The notes beneath the pieces were generated by a model, which saw nothing but the letters and a program-made list of their open reading frames with translations, did not search any database and was not told the DNA's origin. Below, in pieces: positions 1 to 9,578 of a DNA stretch of 64,000 nt (position 1 is its first letter; each line of letters opens with the position of its first letter). The translations under genes were made by a program, and so were the position numbers. The stretch is from JBCBAP01 sp038532435. GTDB taxonomy: Bacteria > Pseudomonadota > Alphaproteobacteria > Rhodobacterales > Rhodobacteraceae. The stretch covers positions 1 to 64,000 of the forward strand of contig JBCBAP010000001.1 of NCBI GenBank assembly GCA_038532435.1. Direction: 5' to 3'.

Positions 1-422
1 GTGTGGGCTTCGGCAAGGGCAAGGCCCGCGAGGTGCCCGAGGCGATCCGCAAGGCAACCGAAGCGGCAAAGCGCGGCATGATCCGCGTGCCCCTGCGGGA
101 AGGCCGGACCCTGCACCACGACATGGAAGGCCGCCACGGTGCGGGCAAGGTCGTGATGCGGACCGCACCCCAGGGTACGGGGATCATCGCGGGTGGTCCG
201 ATGCGTGCGGTGTTCGAGATGCTGGGCATTCAGGACGTCGTGGCGAAGTCCATCGGGTCCCAGAACCCCTACAACATGATCCGGGCAACGCTCGACGGCC
301 TGCGCAACGAAAGCTCGCCGCGCATGATCGCGCAGCGTCGTGGCAAGAAGGTCGCCGACATCCTGCCCAAGCAGGACGCGGCACCTGAGGCCGAGGCCGC
401 AGCCGAAGCAGTGGAGGCCTGA
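1..422 (+). CDS. rpsE: 30S ribosomal protein S5, C-terminal part (truncated by window edge)
   Basis: The frame is open from the first base and ends in TGA at 420-422. The visible part begins VGFGKGKAREVPEAI, the typical S5 double-stranded RNA-binding/C-terminal region, and continues with the S5 signature around GIIAGGPMRAVFE. The last 20 residues form an Ala/Glu-rich tail often seen in alphaproteobacterial S5. S5 sits in the 30S body and is needed for decoding accuracy. The position just before rpmD and rplO matches the spc operon. The N-terminus lies outside the window, so the GTG at position 3 is an internal valine codon and not a start. Confidence 0.95.
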   Translation, partial: VGFGKGKAREVPEAIRKATEAAKRGMIRVPLREGRTLHHDMEGRHGAGKVVMRTAPQGTGIIAGGPMRAVFEMLGIQDVVAKSIGSQNPYNMIRATLDGLRNESSPRMIAQRRGKKVADILPKQDAAPEAEAAAEAVEA

Positions 423-424
423 TC

Positions 425-610
425 ATGGCAACCATCGTCGTCAAGCAGGTCGGTTCTCCGATCCGCCGCCCGAAGGAACAGCGGGACACGCTGATCGGTC
501 TGGGCCTGAACAAGATGCACAAGACCCGCGAACTGGAGGACACTCCGGCGGTTCGCGGCATGATCAACAAGATCCCGCATCTCGTCCAAATCATCGAAGA
601 GCGCGCCTGA
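425..610 (+). CDS. rpmD: 50S ribosomal protein L30
   Basis: This 61-residue protein has normal L30 length and content: an early VKQVGSPIRRP segment, then LGLNKMHKTRELEDTPAVRGM and a short acidic end. L30 is a small non-essential protein of the large subunit. It starts two bases after the rpsE stop, so it is co-transcribed and probably translationally coupled. It is followed by a perfect hairpin and then rplO, the standard spc order. Confidence 0.96.
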   Translation: MATIVVKQVGSPIRRPKEQRDTLIGLGLNKMHKTRELEDTPAVRGMINKIPHLVQIIEERA

Positions 611-618
611 GCGCGCCC

Positions 619-643
619 TCAGGCCCGGCGAGACCGGGCCTGA
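619..643 (+). other. Perfect hairpin between rpmD and rplO
   Basis: TCAGGCCCGG (619-628) pairs perfectly with CCGGGCCTGA (634-643) around a CGAGA loop. There is no T-run, so it is not a standard intrinsic terminator. It may be an mRNA-processing or stability element inside the ribosomal transcript (inference). Confidence 0.6.
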
Positions 644-715
644 CCGTTCACAAATGCCGTGGTTGCGGGGCTGCTGACGCTCCTTCCCGCATATCCGGCC
701 AGAGGAGACAGCGTC

Positions 716-1198
716 ATGAAACTCAACGAACTCCGGGACAACCCAGGCGCCACCAAATCCCGCAAGCGCATCGGCCGCGGCCCCGGCTCCGGTAAGGGCA
801 AGATGGGTGGCCGTGGTATCAAGGGTCAAAAGTCCCGCTCGGGTGTTGCGATCAACGCCTATGAGGGTGGCCAGATGCCGCTCTACCAGCGTCTGCCCAA
901 GCGCGGCTTCAACAAGCCGAACCGCAAGAAGTTCGCCGTCATCAACCTGGGCCTGATCCAGAAGTTCATCGACGCGGGCAAGCTCGATTGCTCCGGCGAT
1001 GTGACCGAAGACATGCTGGTTGAAAGCGGCCTGGTGCGGCGCAAGCTCGACGGTGTCCGGGTGCTCGCGAAGGGTGATGTGACCGCCAAGCTGAAGCTTA
1101 CTGTCACCGGCGCCTCCAAGGCCGCTGTCGAGGCGGTTGAGAAGGCCGGCGGCGCTCTCACGGTCACCGGTGCGGTGGCTGAGGCGGCCGCGGAATAA
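716..1198 (+). CDS. rplO: 50S ribosomal protein L15
   Basis: 160 residues. The ATG at 716 gives the canonical L15 start MKLNELRDNPGA followed by the Gly/Arg/Lys-rich segment (RIGRGPGSGKGKMGGRGIKG). The C-terminal half has the usual L15 alpha/beta region ending in an Ala-rich tail. An AGAGGAGA Shine-Dalgarno lies about 10 bases upstream; in-frame codons further upstream add sequence not typical of L15, so they were not used. L15 is a late-assembly large-subunit protein. It lies between rpmD and secY as in most bacteria. Confidence 0.96.
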   Translation: MKLNELRDNPGATKSRKRIGRGPGSGKGKMGGRGIKGQKSRSGVAINAYEGGQMPLYQRLPKRGFNKPNRKKFAVINLGLIQKFIDAGKLDCSGDVTEDMLVESGLVRRKLDGVRVLAKGDVTAKLKLTVTGASKAAVEAVEKAGGALTVTGAVAEAAAE

Positions 1199-1245
1199 TA
1201 CTTGTGGGTGCCATTCGTGCACCTTACATCTTGAGAAACTTTTCC

Positions 1246-1277
1246 GCGCCGCCTGAGCCCTGAGGGTTCGGCGGCGC
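1246..1277 (+). other. Strong GC hairpin upstream of secY
   Basis: GCGCCGCC (1246-1253) pairs with GGCGGCGC (1270-1277), and inside it GAGCCC (1255-1260) pairs with GGGTTC (1264-1269) around a TGA loop. The hairpin ends 18 bases before the secY ATG and just before its GGAGGG site (1284-1289). It could modulate secY translation or terminate weakly, but there is no T-run. Confidence 0.55.
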
Positions 1278-1295
1278 AGTCATGGAGGGCCCTAC

Positions 1296-2650
<1,355 letters not shown>

Positions 2651-2651
<1 letters not shown>

Positions 2652-3298
2652 TGAACATCATTCTGCTGGGCCCCCCCGGGGCAGGGAAGGGCACGCAGGC
2701 CCGCAAGCTGGTCGAAGAACGCGGCATGGTGCAGCTTTCCACCGGCGACATGCTGCGGGCGGCCAAGACCTCCGGGACGGAGATGGGCAAGCAGGTGGCA
2801 GAGGTGATGGCGCGGGGCGATTTGGTGACCGACGAAATCGTCATCGGCCTGATCGCAGAACAGCTCGACAACGGGGCCGCGGACAAGGGCGCCATCTTCG
2901 ACGGCTTCCCCCGCACACTCGCGCAGGCGGATGCTCTGGGCGAGTTGCTGGCAAAGCGGGGTGACGGTCTGGATGCGGTGGTGGAGATCCGGGTCGATGC
3001 GGATGCGCTCGTCGCGCGCATTTCCGGGCGTTTCACCTGCTCCTCCTGCGGCGAGGTCTACCATGACGACACCAAGCCGACGACCGTGGACGGCGTCTGC
3101 GACAATTGCGGTGGGACGGAGTTCACCCGCCGGGCGGACGACAACCCGGATGCCCTGCGCACTCGGCTGATGGCTTACTACCGCGATACCTCTCCGCTGA
3201 TCGGTTACTATTACGCCAAGGGGCAGCTTTCGCCCATCGATGGCATGGCCGAGATTGGGGCGGTTTCCGCCTCTTTAGACGCCGTTTTGGATAGCTGA
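2651..3298 (+). CDS. adk: Adenylate kinase, zinc-type LID
   Basis: 215 residues. It interconverts ATP+AMP and 2 ADP. The P-loop GPPGAGKGTQA is at residues 7-17, the AMP-binding LSTGDMLRAA follows, and the FDGFPRT motif is present. The LID domain carries a four-cysteine zinc knuckle (C-S-S-C ... C-D-N-C, about residues 130-155), as in long bacterial enzymes with a structural zinc. It overlaps the secY stop by one base. After its TGA stop there is a promoter-like sequence, so adk is probably the last gene of the spc transcript, with read-through into rpsM possible. Confidence 0.96.
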
Positions 3299-3307
3299 AA
3301 AAACTTC

Positions 3308-3346
3308 TTGACAGCGGGTTGACGATGGCGCGCGGGTTCATATACT
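3308..3346 (+). promoter_or_regulatory. Probable sigma-70 promoter for rpsM-rpsK-rpoA-rplQ
   Basis: TTGACG (3319-3324) and TATACT (3341-3346) are separated by 16 bases; a second TTGACA sits at 3308-3313. It lies in the adk-rpsM gap about 165 bases before the rpsM start, where the alpha operon promoter is expected. The assignment is by consensus only. Confidence 0.6.
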
Positions 3347-3373
3347 GCGCGCTCTCTCGACAGAGAGTCGCGC
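3347..3373 (+). other. Bulged hairpin just downstream of the alpha operon -10 box
   Basis: GCGCG+CTCTCT (3347-3357) pairs with AGAGAG and CGCGC (3362-3373), with a CGAC loop and one bulged T. A transcript from the predicted promoter would begin inside the left arm. The structure would therefore form fully only on RNA reading through from adk, or it may act as a DNA site. Confidence 0.45.
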
Positions 3374-3515
3374 CGATTTCTACATTTCACCTCAGGCGCG
3401 CGGGATGCCTATGGTCCAGGTAAGGACAGGAACAAGCCGGCCGGCGGAAACGGTCGGCTTTGATTGTGGAAAAACAGTCCCTTGAGGGGGATGGTGGACA
3501 AAACGGAGCAAGATT

Positions 3516-3884
3516 TTGGCGCGAATTGCAGGCGTTAACATCCCGACAAACAAGCAGGTGCAGATTGCCCTGACCTACATTCATGGAATCGGACGGACCT
3601 CCGCCGTTTCCATTTGCGACGCAACCGGCGTGGAAGGGTCCCGCCGCGTGAATGAGCTTTCCGATGCGGAGGTTCTTCAGCTGCGCGAGCATATCGACGC
3701 GAACTACATGGTCGAAGGCGACCTGCGGCGCGATGTGTCCATGAACATCAAGCGTCTGATGGACCTTGGCTGCTACCGCGGCCTGCGTCATCGTCGCGGC
3801 CTTCCGGTGCGGGGTCAGCGGACCCACACCAACGCTCGTACCCGTAAGGGCCCGGCAAAGCCGATTGCCGGCAAAAAGAAGTAA
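3516..3884 (+). CDS. rpsM: 30S ribosomal protein S13 (TTG start)
   Basis: 122 residues beginning MARIAGVNIPTNKQV, the invariant S13 N-terminus, which fixes the start at a TTG codon (3516-3518) with GGAG at 3505-3508. Helix-two-turns-helix residues (TYIHGIGRTSA) and the C-terminal rRNA-binding tail (HRRGLPVRGQRTHTNARTRKGPAK) are intact. S13 contacts the P-site tRNA and bridges to the 50S subunit. The rare start codon for an abundant protein may limit translation. It is first in the alpha operon here. Its TAA stop is part of the rpsK ribosome-binding site. Confidence 0.97.
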   Translation: MARIAGVNIPTNKQVQIALTYIHGIGRTSAVSICDATGVEGSRRVNELSDAEVLQLREHIDANYMVEGDLRRDVSMNIKRLMDLGCYRGLRHRRGLPVRGQRTHTNARTRKGPAKPIAGKKK

Positions 3885-3896
3885 GGAGGCGAGCAG

Positions 3897-4286
3897 ATGG
3901 CACGTGACAAGGTTCGCGCAAAGAAGAAGGTTTCGAAGAACATCACCGCCGGCGTGGCACATGTGAACTCGAGCTTCAACAACACCAAGATCCTGATTTC
4001 CGATGCCCAAGGCAACGCGATTTCCTGGTCGTCCGCGGGCACGATGGGGTTCAAGGGCTCCCGGAAGTCCACACCCTACGCGGCACAGGTCGCGGCGGAG
4101 GATGCGGGCCGCAAGGCGCAGGAGCATGGTGTGAAGACCCTCGAGGTCGAGGTGCAGGGTCCGGGTTCCGGCCGGGAAAGCGCGCTGCGCGCTCTCTCCG
4201 CAATCGGCTTCACTGTGACGTCCATCCGGGACGTGACCCCGATCGCACACAACGGCTGCCGCCCGCCGAAGCGCCGCCGCGTCTGA
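3897..4286 (+). CDS. rpsK: 30S ribosomal protein S11
   Basis: 129 residues with S11 hallmarks: a basic N-terminus, VAHVNSSFNNTKILISDAQGN, then GSRKSTPYAAQVAAEDAG and a C-terminal RDVTPIAHNGCRPPKRRRV. It forms part of the 30S platform near the Shine-Dalgarno helix. A TAAGGAGG site overlaps the preceding rpsM stop. In many bacteria rpsD follows rpsK; here rpoA follows directly, as is usual in alphaproteobacteria. Confidence 0.97.
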   Translation: MARDKVRAKKKVSKNITAGVAHVNSSFNNTKILISDAQGNAISWSSAGTMGFKGSRKSTPYAAQVAAEDAGRKAQEHGVKTLEVEVQGPGSGRESALRALSAIGFTVTSIRDVTPIAHNGCRPPKRRRV

Positions 4287-4308
4287 TTATTGACGAGAAC
4301 AAGCTGGC

Positions 4309-4332
4309 AGGCGCGTCAATTCTGGCGCGCCT
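4309..4332 (+). other. Hairpin between rpsK and rpoA
   Basis: AGGCGCG (4309-4315) pairs with CGCGCCT (4326-4332) around a 10-base loop. No T-run follows. Its GGCGCGTC core recurs in the hairpin after rpoA (5436-5457), suggesting a shared processing or regulatory element. Confidence 0.45.
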
Positions 4333-4413
4333 TAGCCCGTTGAAGCATCCGCAGAGTCCTCGGGCGTTCCTGATTGACGGATCCGATCAGGGACTGGGAT
4401 AGAGGAGAACAAG

Positions 4414-5430
4414 ATGATCCATAAAAACTGGCAGGCACTCATCCGCCCGACCGGGCTCGATATCAAGCCCGGGGCAGACCCTCGTCGTTTCGCCACCGCA
4501 ACTGCAGAACCGCTCGAGCGCGGCTTCGGCCTGACGCTGGGCAACGCCCTGCGCCGGGTGCTGCTATCCTCGCTTCAGGGCGCGGCGATAACGTCCGTTC
4601 AGATTGACGGCGTGCTCCACGAGTTTTCCTCGGTGCCCGGTGTGCGCGAAGACGTGACCGATATCGTGCTTAATCTCAAGGGCGTGTCCGTTGCGATGGA
4701 CGTGGACGGGCCGAAGCGCGTTTCCGTCTCCGCCACGGGTCCCGGTGTCGTCACCGCCGGGCAGATCAGCGAGAGCGCGGGCATCGAGATCCTCAACAAG
4801 GATCACGTGATCTGCCACCTCGACGACGGCGCCTCCGTCTACATGGAACTGACCGTGGAGACGGGGAAGGGCTACGTCGCCGCCGACAAGAACCGGCCCG
4901 AGGATGCGCCCATCGGGCTCATCTCCGTCGACGCTCTGTTCTCGCCGGTCAAGAAGGTGAGCTACAAGGTCGAGCCGACCCGGGAGGGGCAGGTCCTCGA
5001 CTATGACAAGCTGACCCTGAACCTCGAAACCGACGGCTCCATCACGCCGGAGGATGCGATCGCCTACGCAGCCCGGATCCTTCAGGACCAGCTCGGCGTG
5101 TTCGTGAACTTCGACGAGCCGGAAGCGGCAAGCCGGGCGGAAGAAGAGGACGATCTGGAGTTCAACCCGCTTCTGCTCAAGAAGGTGGACGAGCTCGAGC
5201 TGTCGGTGCGGTCTGCAAACTGCCTGAAGAACGACAATATCGTCTATATCGGGGATTTGATTCAAAAGACGGAAGCAGAGATGCTCCGCACCCCGAACTT
5301 TGGCCGCAAGTCGCTCAACGAGATCAAGGAAGTGCTGACCACGATGGGTCTGCACCTCGGCATGGATATCGTCGACTGGCCGCCGGACAATATCGAGGAT
5401 CTGGCCAAGAAGTACGAAGACCAGTTCTAA
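4414..5430 (+). CDS. rpoA: DNA-directed RNA polymerase alpha subunit
   Basis: 338 residues, normal length. It dimerises to nucleate RNA polymerase assembly. The N-terminal domain has the EPLERGFGLTLGNALRRVLL motif (residues about 31-50). An acidic linker (RAEEEDDLEFNP) leads to the C-terminal domain, which contacts UP elements and activators and contains NCLKNDNIVYIGDLIQKTE and the ELRTPNFGRKSLNEIKE-type helix-hairpin-helix. The ATG at 4414 is preceded by AGAGGAG. It is third in the alpha operon. Confidence 0.98.
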   Translation: MIHKNWQALIRPTGLDIKPGADPRRFATATAEPLERGFGLTLGNALRRVLLSSLQGAAITSVQIDGVLHEFSSVPGVREDVTDIVLNLKGVSVAMDVDGPKRVSVSATGPGVVTAGQISESAGIEILNKDHVICHLDDGASVYMELTVETGKGYVAADKNRPEDAPIGLISVDALFSPVKKVSYKVEPTREGQVLDYDKLTLNLETDGSITPEDAIAYAARILQDQLGVFVNFDEPEAASRAEEEDDLEFNPLLLKKVDELELSVRSANCLKNDNIVYIGDLIQKTEAEMLRTPNFGRKSLNEIKEVLTTMGLHLGMDIVDWPPDNIEDLAKKYEDQF

Positions 5431-5435
5431 GTGCA

Positions 5436-5457
5436 GGCGCGTCCGCCTGGACGCGCC
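5436..5457 (+). other. Perfect hairpin between rpoA and rplQ
   Basis: GGCGCGTCC (5436-5444) and GGACGCGCC (5449-5457) form a perfect nine-base stem with a GCCT loop five bases after the rpoA stop. The absence of T residues argues against an intrinsic terminator. It may protect or process the rpoA mRNA end. Confidence 0.55.
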
Positions 5458-5538
5458 GACCTGGGCATTCCGCCCCAAGGAGAGCGGGCCAACACGCAGG
5501 GCCCGCCAGACAAAGTATAACGCTGAAAGGAACACAAC

Positions 5539-5964
5539 ATGCGTCACGGTAACGGTTACCGCAAACTCAACCGCACCCACGAACACCGCAAGGCGATGTT
5601 CGCGAATATGGCGGCCTCGCTCATCGAACATGAGCAGATCAAGACGACCCTGCCCAAGGCGAAGGAACTGCGCCGGATCATCGACAAGCTGATCACCCTC
5701 GGCAAGCGCGGCGATCTGCATGCCCGCCGCCTCGCGCACGCGCAGATCAAGCAGGACGCAGCGGTCAGGAAGCTGCTCGACGAGCTCGGCCCGCGGTACA
5801 AGGAGCGCAACGGTGGCTACTCCCGCGTGCTGAAGGCGGGTTTCCGCTATGGCGACATGGCCCCGATGGCGATCATCGAGCTGGTCGACCGCGATACTTC
5901 GGCGAAGGGCGCTGCCGACAAGGCACGGGTCGCGGAAGAAGAGGCGATGACCGACGAGGAGTGA
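5539..5964 (+). CDS. rplQ: 50S ribosomal protein L17
   Basis: 141 residues. The start MRHGNGYRKLNRTHEHRKAM and the internal LPKAKELRRIIDKLITLGKR are diagnostic of L17; the C-terminal 20 or so residues are a charged Ala/Glu extension common in this class. It is a large-subunit protein near the exit tunnel. AAAGGA lies upstream of the ATG. It ends the alpha operon and is followed by an intrinsic terminator at 5988-6016. Confidence 0.97.
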   Translation: MRHGNGYRKLNRTHEHRKAMFANMAASLIEHEQIKTTLPKAKELRRIIDKLITLGKRGDLHARRLAHAQIKQDAAVRKLLDELGPRYKERNGGYSRVLKAGFRYGDMAPMAIIELVDRDTSAKGAADKARVAEEEAMTDEE

Positions 5965-5987
5965 TCCTCGCCGACACTGGATTTGAG

Positions 5988-6016
5988 GGGCCCTCGCCGA
6001 TCAGCGGGGGCCCTTT
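5988..6016 (+). terminator. Intrinsic terminator of the alpha operon
   Basis: GGGCCCTCGC (5988-5997) pairs with GCGGGGGCCC (6004-6013) with one G-T wobble and a six-base loop, followed by TTTCGTTTGT. It lies 24 bases after the rplQ stop. Confidence 0.7.
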
Positions 6017-6218
6017 CGTTTGTGCGAGATGGGGAAAGCGGGCGAGCCGCGATGTTCTGGTCGGTTGGAACCGAATGTCGGTAGCCGCCCGACCCTGGCG
6101 GCTCGGTGGAGGCCAGCGGAGCACTCCAAGCACGGAATTCCAGCGCGCAGCATCGCTTGGCACCTGGCACCGGTCGGATCGGTTGCGGTCGCCCGGGGCA
6201 GGGCGGTAGGGTCGAACC

Positions 6219-7523
6219 ATGGCGGATCTCTTCGACAGTTTTGAGGCCAGTGAGGACGCGCCACGCCCTCTTGCAGACCGGTTGCGACCGATCGCGCTCG
6301 CCGAGGTCGTGGGGCAGGACCATGTGCTGGGTCCCGAAGGACCCCTCGGGGCCATGCTCGCCTCCGGCCAGATCGGATCCATCGTGCTCTGGGGCCCGCC
6401 CGGTGTGGGCAAGACCACCATCGCCCGCCTTCTGGCCAAGGAAACGGACCTGGAGTTCGTGCAGATCTCCGCGATCTTCTCCGGTGTGCCGGAGCTGCGA
6501 AAGGTCTTCGACGCGGCAAAGCTGCGGCGGCGGCAGGGGCGCGGCACGCTTCTCTTCGTCGACGAGATCCACCGGTTCAACAAGGCGCAGCAGGACGGGT
6601 TTCTGCCCCACATGGAGGATGGCACGATCGTCCTCGTGGGGGCCACGACGGAGAACCCGTCATTCGAGCTGAATTCGGCGGTTCTCAGCCGGGCGCAGGT
6701 CATCGTGCTCAACCGCCTCGACCTTGCCGCGATGGAGCTGCTGATGCAGCGGGTCGAGCGGGATCTGGGCGCACCGCTACCTCTTGATGCGACGGCGCGG
6801 GAGGCCATGCAGGAGATGGCCGACGGGGACGGCCGCGCGCTCCTCAACATGGTCGAGCAGGTGATCGGCTGGGGCGTCGCCGAACCCCTCGACCGGGATG
6901 CACTCGTCCAACGCCTCAACCGGCGTGCGGCGCAGTATGACAAGAGCGGAGATGCCCACTACAACCTGATTTCCGCCCTGCACAAATCGGTCCGCGGATC
7001 GGACCCGGATGCGGCACTCTATTGGTTTGCCCGGATGCTGGAGGGTGGGGAGGATCCCCGCTACCTCGCTCGCCGCATCACCCGCATGTCGGTCGAGGAT
7101 ATCGGCCTTGCCGATCCCATGGCGCAGGCCGTATGCCTCCGCTCATGGGAGACCTATGAGCGTCTGGGCAGCCCCGAGGGCGAACTGGCTCTCGCCGAGG
7201 CGCTCGTCTATCTCTCCCTCGCGCCGAAGTCGAACGCGGTGTACTCCGCCTACAAGGCCGCCCGTGCTGCGGCCAAGCAGACCGGATCCGCCATGCCTCC
7301 GGCGCATATCCTCAACGCCCCGACACAGCTCATGAAGTCCCTCGGCTATGGTGACGGCTACGCCTACGACCATGACGCGGAGGACGGGTTTTCCGGCCAG
7401 AACTATTTTCCAGATGGGATGAAACGGGGTGTTTACTATGCCCCCGTCGAGCGCGGACATGAACGCGAGCTTAAAAAGCGTCTTGAATATTTTGACAAGT
7501 TGCGTGCGCAGCGACAGGGCTGA
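6219..7523 (+). CDS. rarA: Replication-associated recombination ATPase RarA (MgsA)
   Basis: 434 residues, normal for RarA/MgsA, a clamp-loader-like AAA+ ATPase that acts at stalled replication forks. The N-terminus has ADRLRPIALAEVVGQDHVLG, the Walker A motif GPPGVGKTT is near residue 60, and Walker B is LLFVDEIHRFNK. The SSB-associated C-terminal domain (NAVYSAYKAARAAA, then DYAYDHDAEDGFSGQNYFPDG-type sequence) is complete. It stands alone between the alpha operon terminator and a BLUF gene. A weak GGTAGGG site precedes the ATG. Confidence 0.94.
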   Translation: MADLFDSFEASEDAPRPLADRLRPIALAEVVGQDHVLGPEGPLGAMLASGQIGSIVLWGPPGVGKTTIARLLAKETDLEFVQISAIFSGVPELRKVFDAAKLRRRQGRGTLLFVDEIHRFNKAQQDGFLPHMEDGTIVLVGATTENPSFELNSAVLSRAQVIVLNRLDLAAMELLMQRVERDLGAPLPLDATAREAMQEMADGDGRALLNMVEQVIGWGVAEPLDRDALVQRLNRRAAQYDKSGDAHYNLISALHKSVRGSDPDAALYWFARMLEGGEDPRYLARRITRMSVEDIGLADPMAQAVCLRSWETYERLGSPEGELALAEALVYLSLAPKSNAVYSAYKAARAAAKQTGSAMPPAHILNAPTQLMKSLGYGDGYAYDHDAEDGFSGQNYFPDGMKRGVYYAPVERGHERELKKRLEYFDKLRAQRQG

Positions 7524-7615
7524 CGGTCACTGTCATTGCGTATCGGATTAAAACCAACTAGACTGATGTCAGGTTGGCGGAATGCGGCAACTGTCAAGTT
7601 TCAAGGACAATTTTG

Positions 7616-8086
7616 GTGGCGCAAGCTGTATACAGCCTGATCTATCGCAGCTATGCACGTCCGCCCTGGATCGGGGAGCGCACGCTCAACGATATCGCCC
7701 GCGAAGCCAACACCTTCAACGCCTCCGAAGGAATCAGCGGTATGCTGATCTTTTCCGATGGTGTGTTCATCCAGGTGCTGGAGGGACACACGGTGACGAT
7801 TCTCGAGCTCACAGCCAAGATCGCCGCGGACCGCCGGAATGAGAAGCTGCGGGTTCTGTGGCATGGCAATGTGGACGGGCGGCGTTTTGGTCAGTGGGCT
7901 ATGGGCTGTTTCGACTTTTCGGATGCCGCGCGGACGGCGGCACCGGTCCCGGCGGAGATCTTCGACCGGGTCGGGGACGACATGCATTGGACCGATGAGA
8001 ATACCGAGGATCTGATCCGGTTCTACCAAAGCAACCAGATCGAAGGTATGGAGCCGATCTTCACCCGGATGCGCAGGCTGACCTGA
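7616..8086 (+). CDS. BLUF-domain blue-light photoreceptor (short, single-domain)
   Basis: 156 residues from GTG 7616, chosen because AAGGA (7603-7607) is at good spacing; TTG 7613 or TTG 7574 are possible. Residues 4-97 form a BLUF (FAD-binding blue-light) domain with every key photochemical residue: Tyr10 (LIYRSYA), Asn35, Gln53 (FIQVLEG), Trp94 and Met96 (QWAMG). These spacings match those remembered for AppA. About 55 C-terminal residues carry no known output domain, so it must signal by protein contact. No obvious partner is adjacent; the nearest c-di-GMP gene is 15 kb away. Light sensing is inferred from the residues. Confidence 0.9.
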   Translation: MAQAVYSLIYRSYARPPWIGERTLNDIAREANTFNASEGISGMLIFSDGVFIQVLEGHTVTILELTAKIAADRRNEKLRVLWHGNVDGRRFGQWAMGCFDFSDAARTAAPVPAEIFDRVGDDMHWTDENTEDLIRFYQSNQIEGMEPIFTRMRRLT

Positions 8087-8160
8087 CGCGGCAGCGTCAC
8101 GGGTGGTCGAGCACTGCGCCGGGCTTGACCTCCGCCGGTGGCTGGGGCTTACACGGGGCC

Positions 8161-8541
8161 ATGAGTTTCGGACCTTCCCTCCTCTACGTTATGCTCGGCG
8201 GCGCCGTCGGATCTGGACTGCGCTTTGCACTGGTCAGCGGTGCCGCGCGCAGCCTTGGCACAGGCTGGCCCTACGGCACGTTCGCCGTGAACGTGCTCGG
8301 ATCGTTTGTCATGGGCCTCTGCGCGGTGTGGCTTTTGCAGCGTGGCGGGGCGGCGAGCCTTCTGCTGATGACCGGCGTGCTCGGCGGCTTCACCACATTC
8401 TCAGCCTACTCGCTTGATGCGGTGCGCCTTGTCGAGGCGGATCGGGTGGGGGCAGCGATCGGGTATGCGGGCGGAAGCGTCGCCGCCTCGATCCTCGCGC
8501 TGGCGCTCGGTATGGCCGCGGCCCGAGGGTTGGGCGCATGA
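8161..8541 (+). CDS. crcB: Fluoride channel FluC/CrcB
   Basis: 126 residues with four hydrophobic segments. It forms a dual-topology dimer that exports fluoride. Family motifs are visible: GGAVGSGLRF near residue 11, GTFAVNVLGSFVMGL with the conserved Asn near residue 45, and GGFTTFSAYSLD with the fluoride-contacting Phe pair. ATG 8161 was chosen because it gives the normal N-terminus; an upstream ATG at 8125 would add 12 non-typical residues. Its TGA overlaps the rluC start (ATGA). No fluoride riboswitch was recognised in the 74-base gap upstream. Confidence 0.93.
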   Translation: MSFGPSLLYVMLGGAVGSGLRFALVSGAARSLGTGWPYGTFAVNVLGSFVMGLCAVWLLQRGGAASLLLMTGVLGGFTTFSAYSLDAVRLVEADRVGAAIGYAGGSVAASILALALGMAAARGLGA

Positions 8542-9578
8542 GCGGTGTGCAGAGGCTCACCCTCGATGCGGAGGCGGAAGGGCAGCGGCTTGACCGCTGG
8601 CTGCGCAAGCAGTTCCCGCAGGTGACCCAGGGCCGGATCGAGAAGATGTGCCGCAAAGGCGAACTGCGGCTCGACGGGGGGCGGGTGAAGTCCGCCACCC
8701 GGCTCAGCGCAGGTCAGATCCTCCGGGTCCCGCCCCTGCCGGAGGCACCGTCACCGGTCGCGTCAGGCCCAAGGATCTCCGACGCGGATGCGGAGATGAT
8801 GCGCGCTTCCGTTCTGTACCGCGACGATCACATCATCGCGCTCAACAAACCCGCGGGCCTCGCGACCCAGGGCGGCTCCGGCCAGACCCGGCATGTGGAC
8901 GGTCTCGCGGCCGCGCTGCAGTTCGATATGGAGGCGGCCCCGAAGCTCGTGCACCGGCTCGACAAGGACACCTCCGGCGTCCTGCTCCTCGCGCGCACGG
9001 GCCGCGCGGCGGCGGCCCTGGCTAAGGTGTTTCAGGCCAAGTCCACACGCAAGATCTACTGGGCCGCCTGCGCTGGCGCGCCCAAGTTGCGCACCGGCGT
9101 CATCCGCTATGGTCTGGCCAAGCAGGCCGGGCACGGCCCCCACGGGGCGGGCGAAAAGATGGTGCCGATCCTGCCCGAGGAGGTCGACAATACCGAGGGG
9201 GCAAAGCGCGCCGTTACCGATTACACGGTCATCGAGAATGCAGCCTCCCGCGCCGCGTGGGTCGCGCTCAGCCCGATCACGGGCCGGACCCACCAACTCC
9301 GTGCACATATGGCGGCCATCGGCCATCCCATCGTCGGCGACGGCAAGTATGGCACCAACAGCCAGACCAATGAGGGCGACGGGTGGGGCGTACAGCTTGG
9401 TGGCGGGATCAGTCGGAAGCTGCACCTGCATGCCCGCACTGTGCGGTTGACGCATCCGGTGACCGGCGGCCTTCTGACGATCACGGCCCCCTTGCCGCCC
9501 CACATGGCGCAGACCTGGCAATTCTTCGGCTGGGAAAGCCGGGAAGCCTCCCTCGATCCCTTCGAGGAGGAGACGTGA
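8538..9578 (+). CDS. rluC: 23S rRNA pseudouridine synthase, RluC/RluD family
   Basis: 346 residues. An S4 RNA-binding domain (about 17-75: RLDRWLRKQFPQVTQGRIEK) precedes the synthase domain. The catalytic-aspartate motif HRLDKDTSGVLLLAR lies near residue 140, and GRTHQLRAHMAAIGHPIVGD near 255. The family converts uridines of 23S rRNA to pseudouridine; RluC is likelier than RluD from the overall shape, but this is not certain. It overlaps crcB by four bases and the next gene by three. Confidence 0.9.
   Translation: MSGVQRLTLDAEAEGQRLDRWLRKQFPQVTQGRIEKMCRKGELRLDGGRVKSATRLSAGQILRVPPLPEAPSPVASGPRISDADAEMMRASVLYRDDHIIALNKPAGLATQGGSGQTRHVDGLAAALQFDMEAAPKLVHRLDKDTSGVLLLARTGRAAAALAKVFQAKSTRKIYWAACAGAPKLRTGVIRYGLAKQAGHGPHGAGEKMVPILPEEVDNTEGAKRAVTDYTVIENAASRAAWVALSPITGRTHQLRAHMAAIGHPIVGDGKYGTNSQTNEGDGWGVQLGGGISRKLHLHARTVRLTHPVTGGLLTITAPLPPHMAQTWQFFGWESREASLDPFEEET

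Noticed and set aside
8087..8160. Possible fluoride riboswitch before crcB
   Set aside because: The short gap does not show the conserved crcB-motif elements I could recognise.
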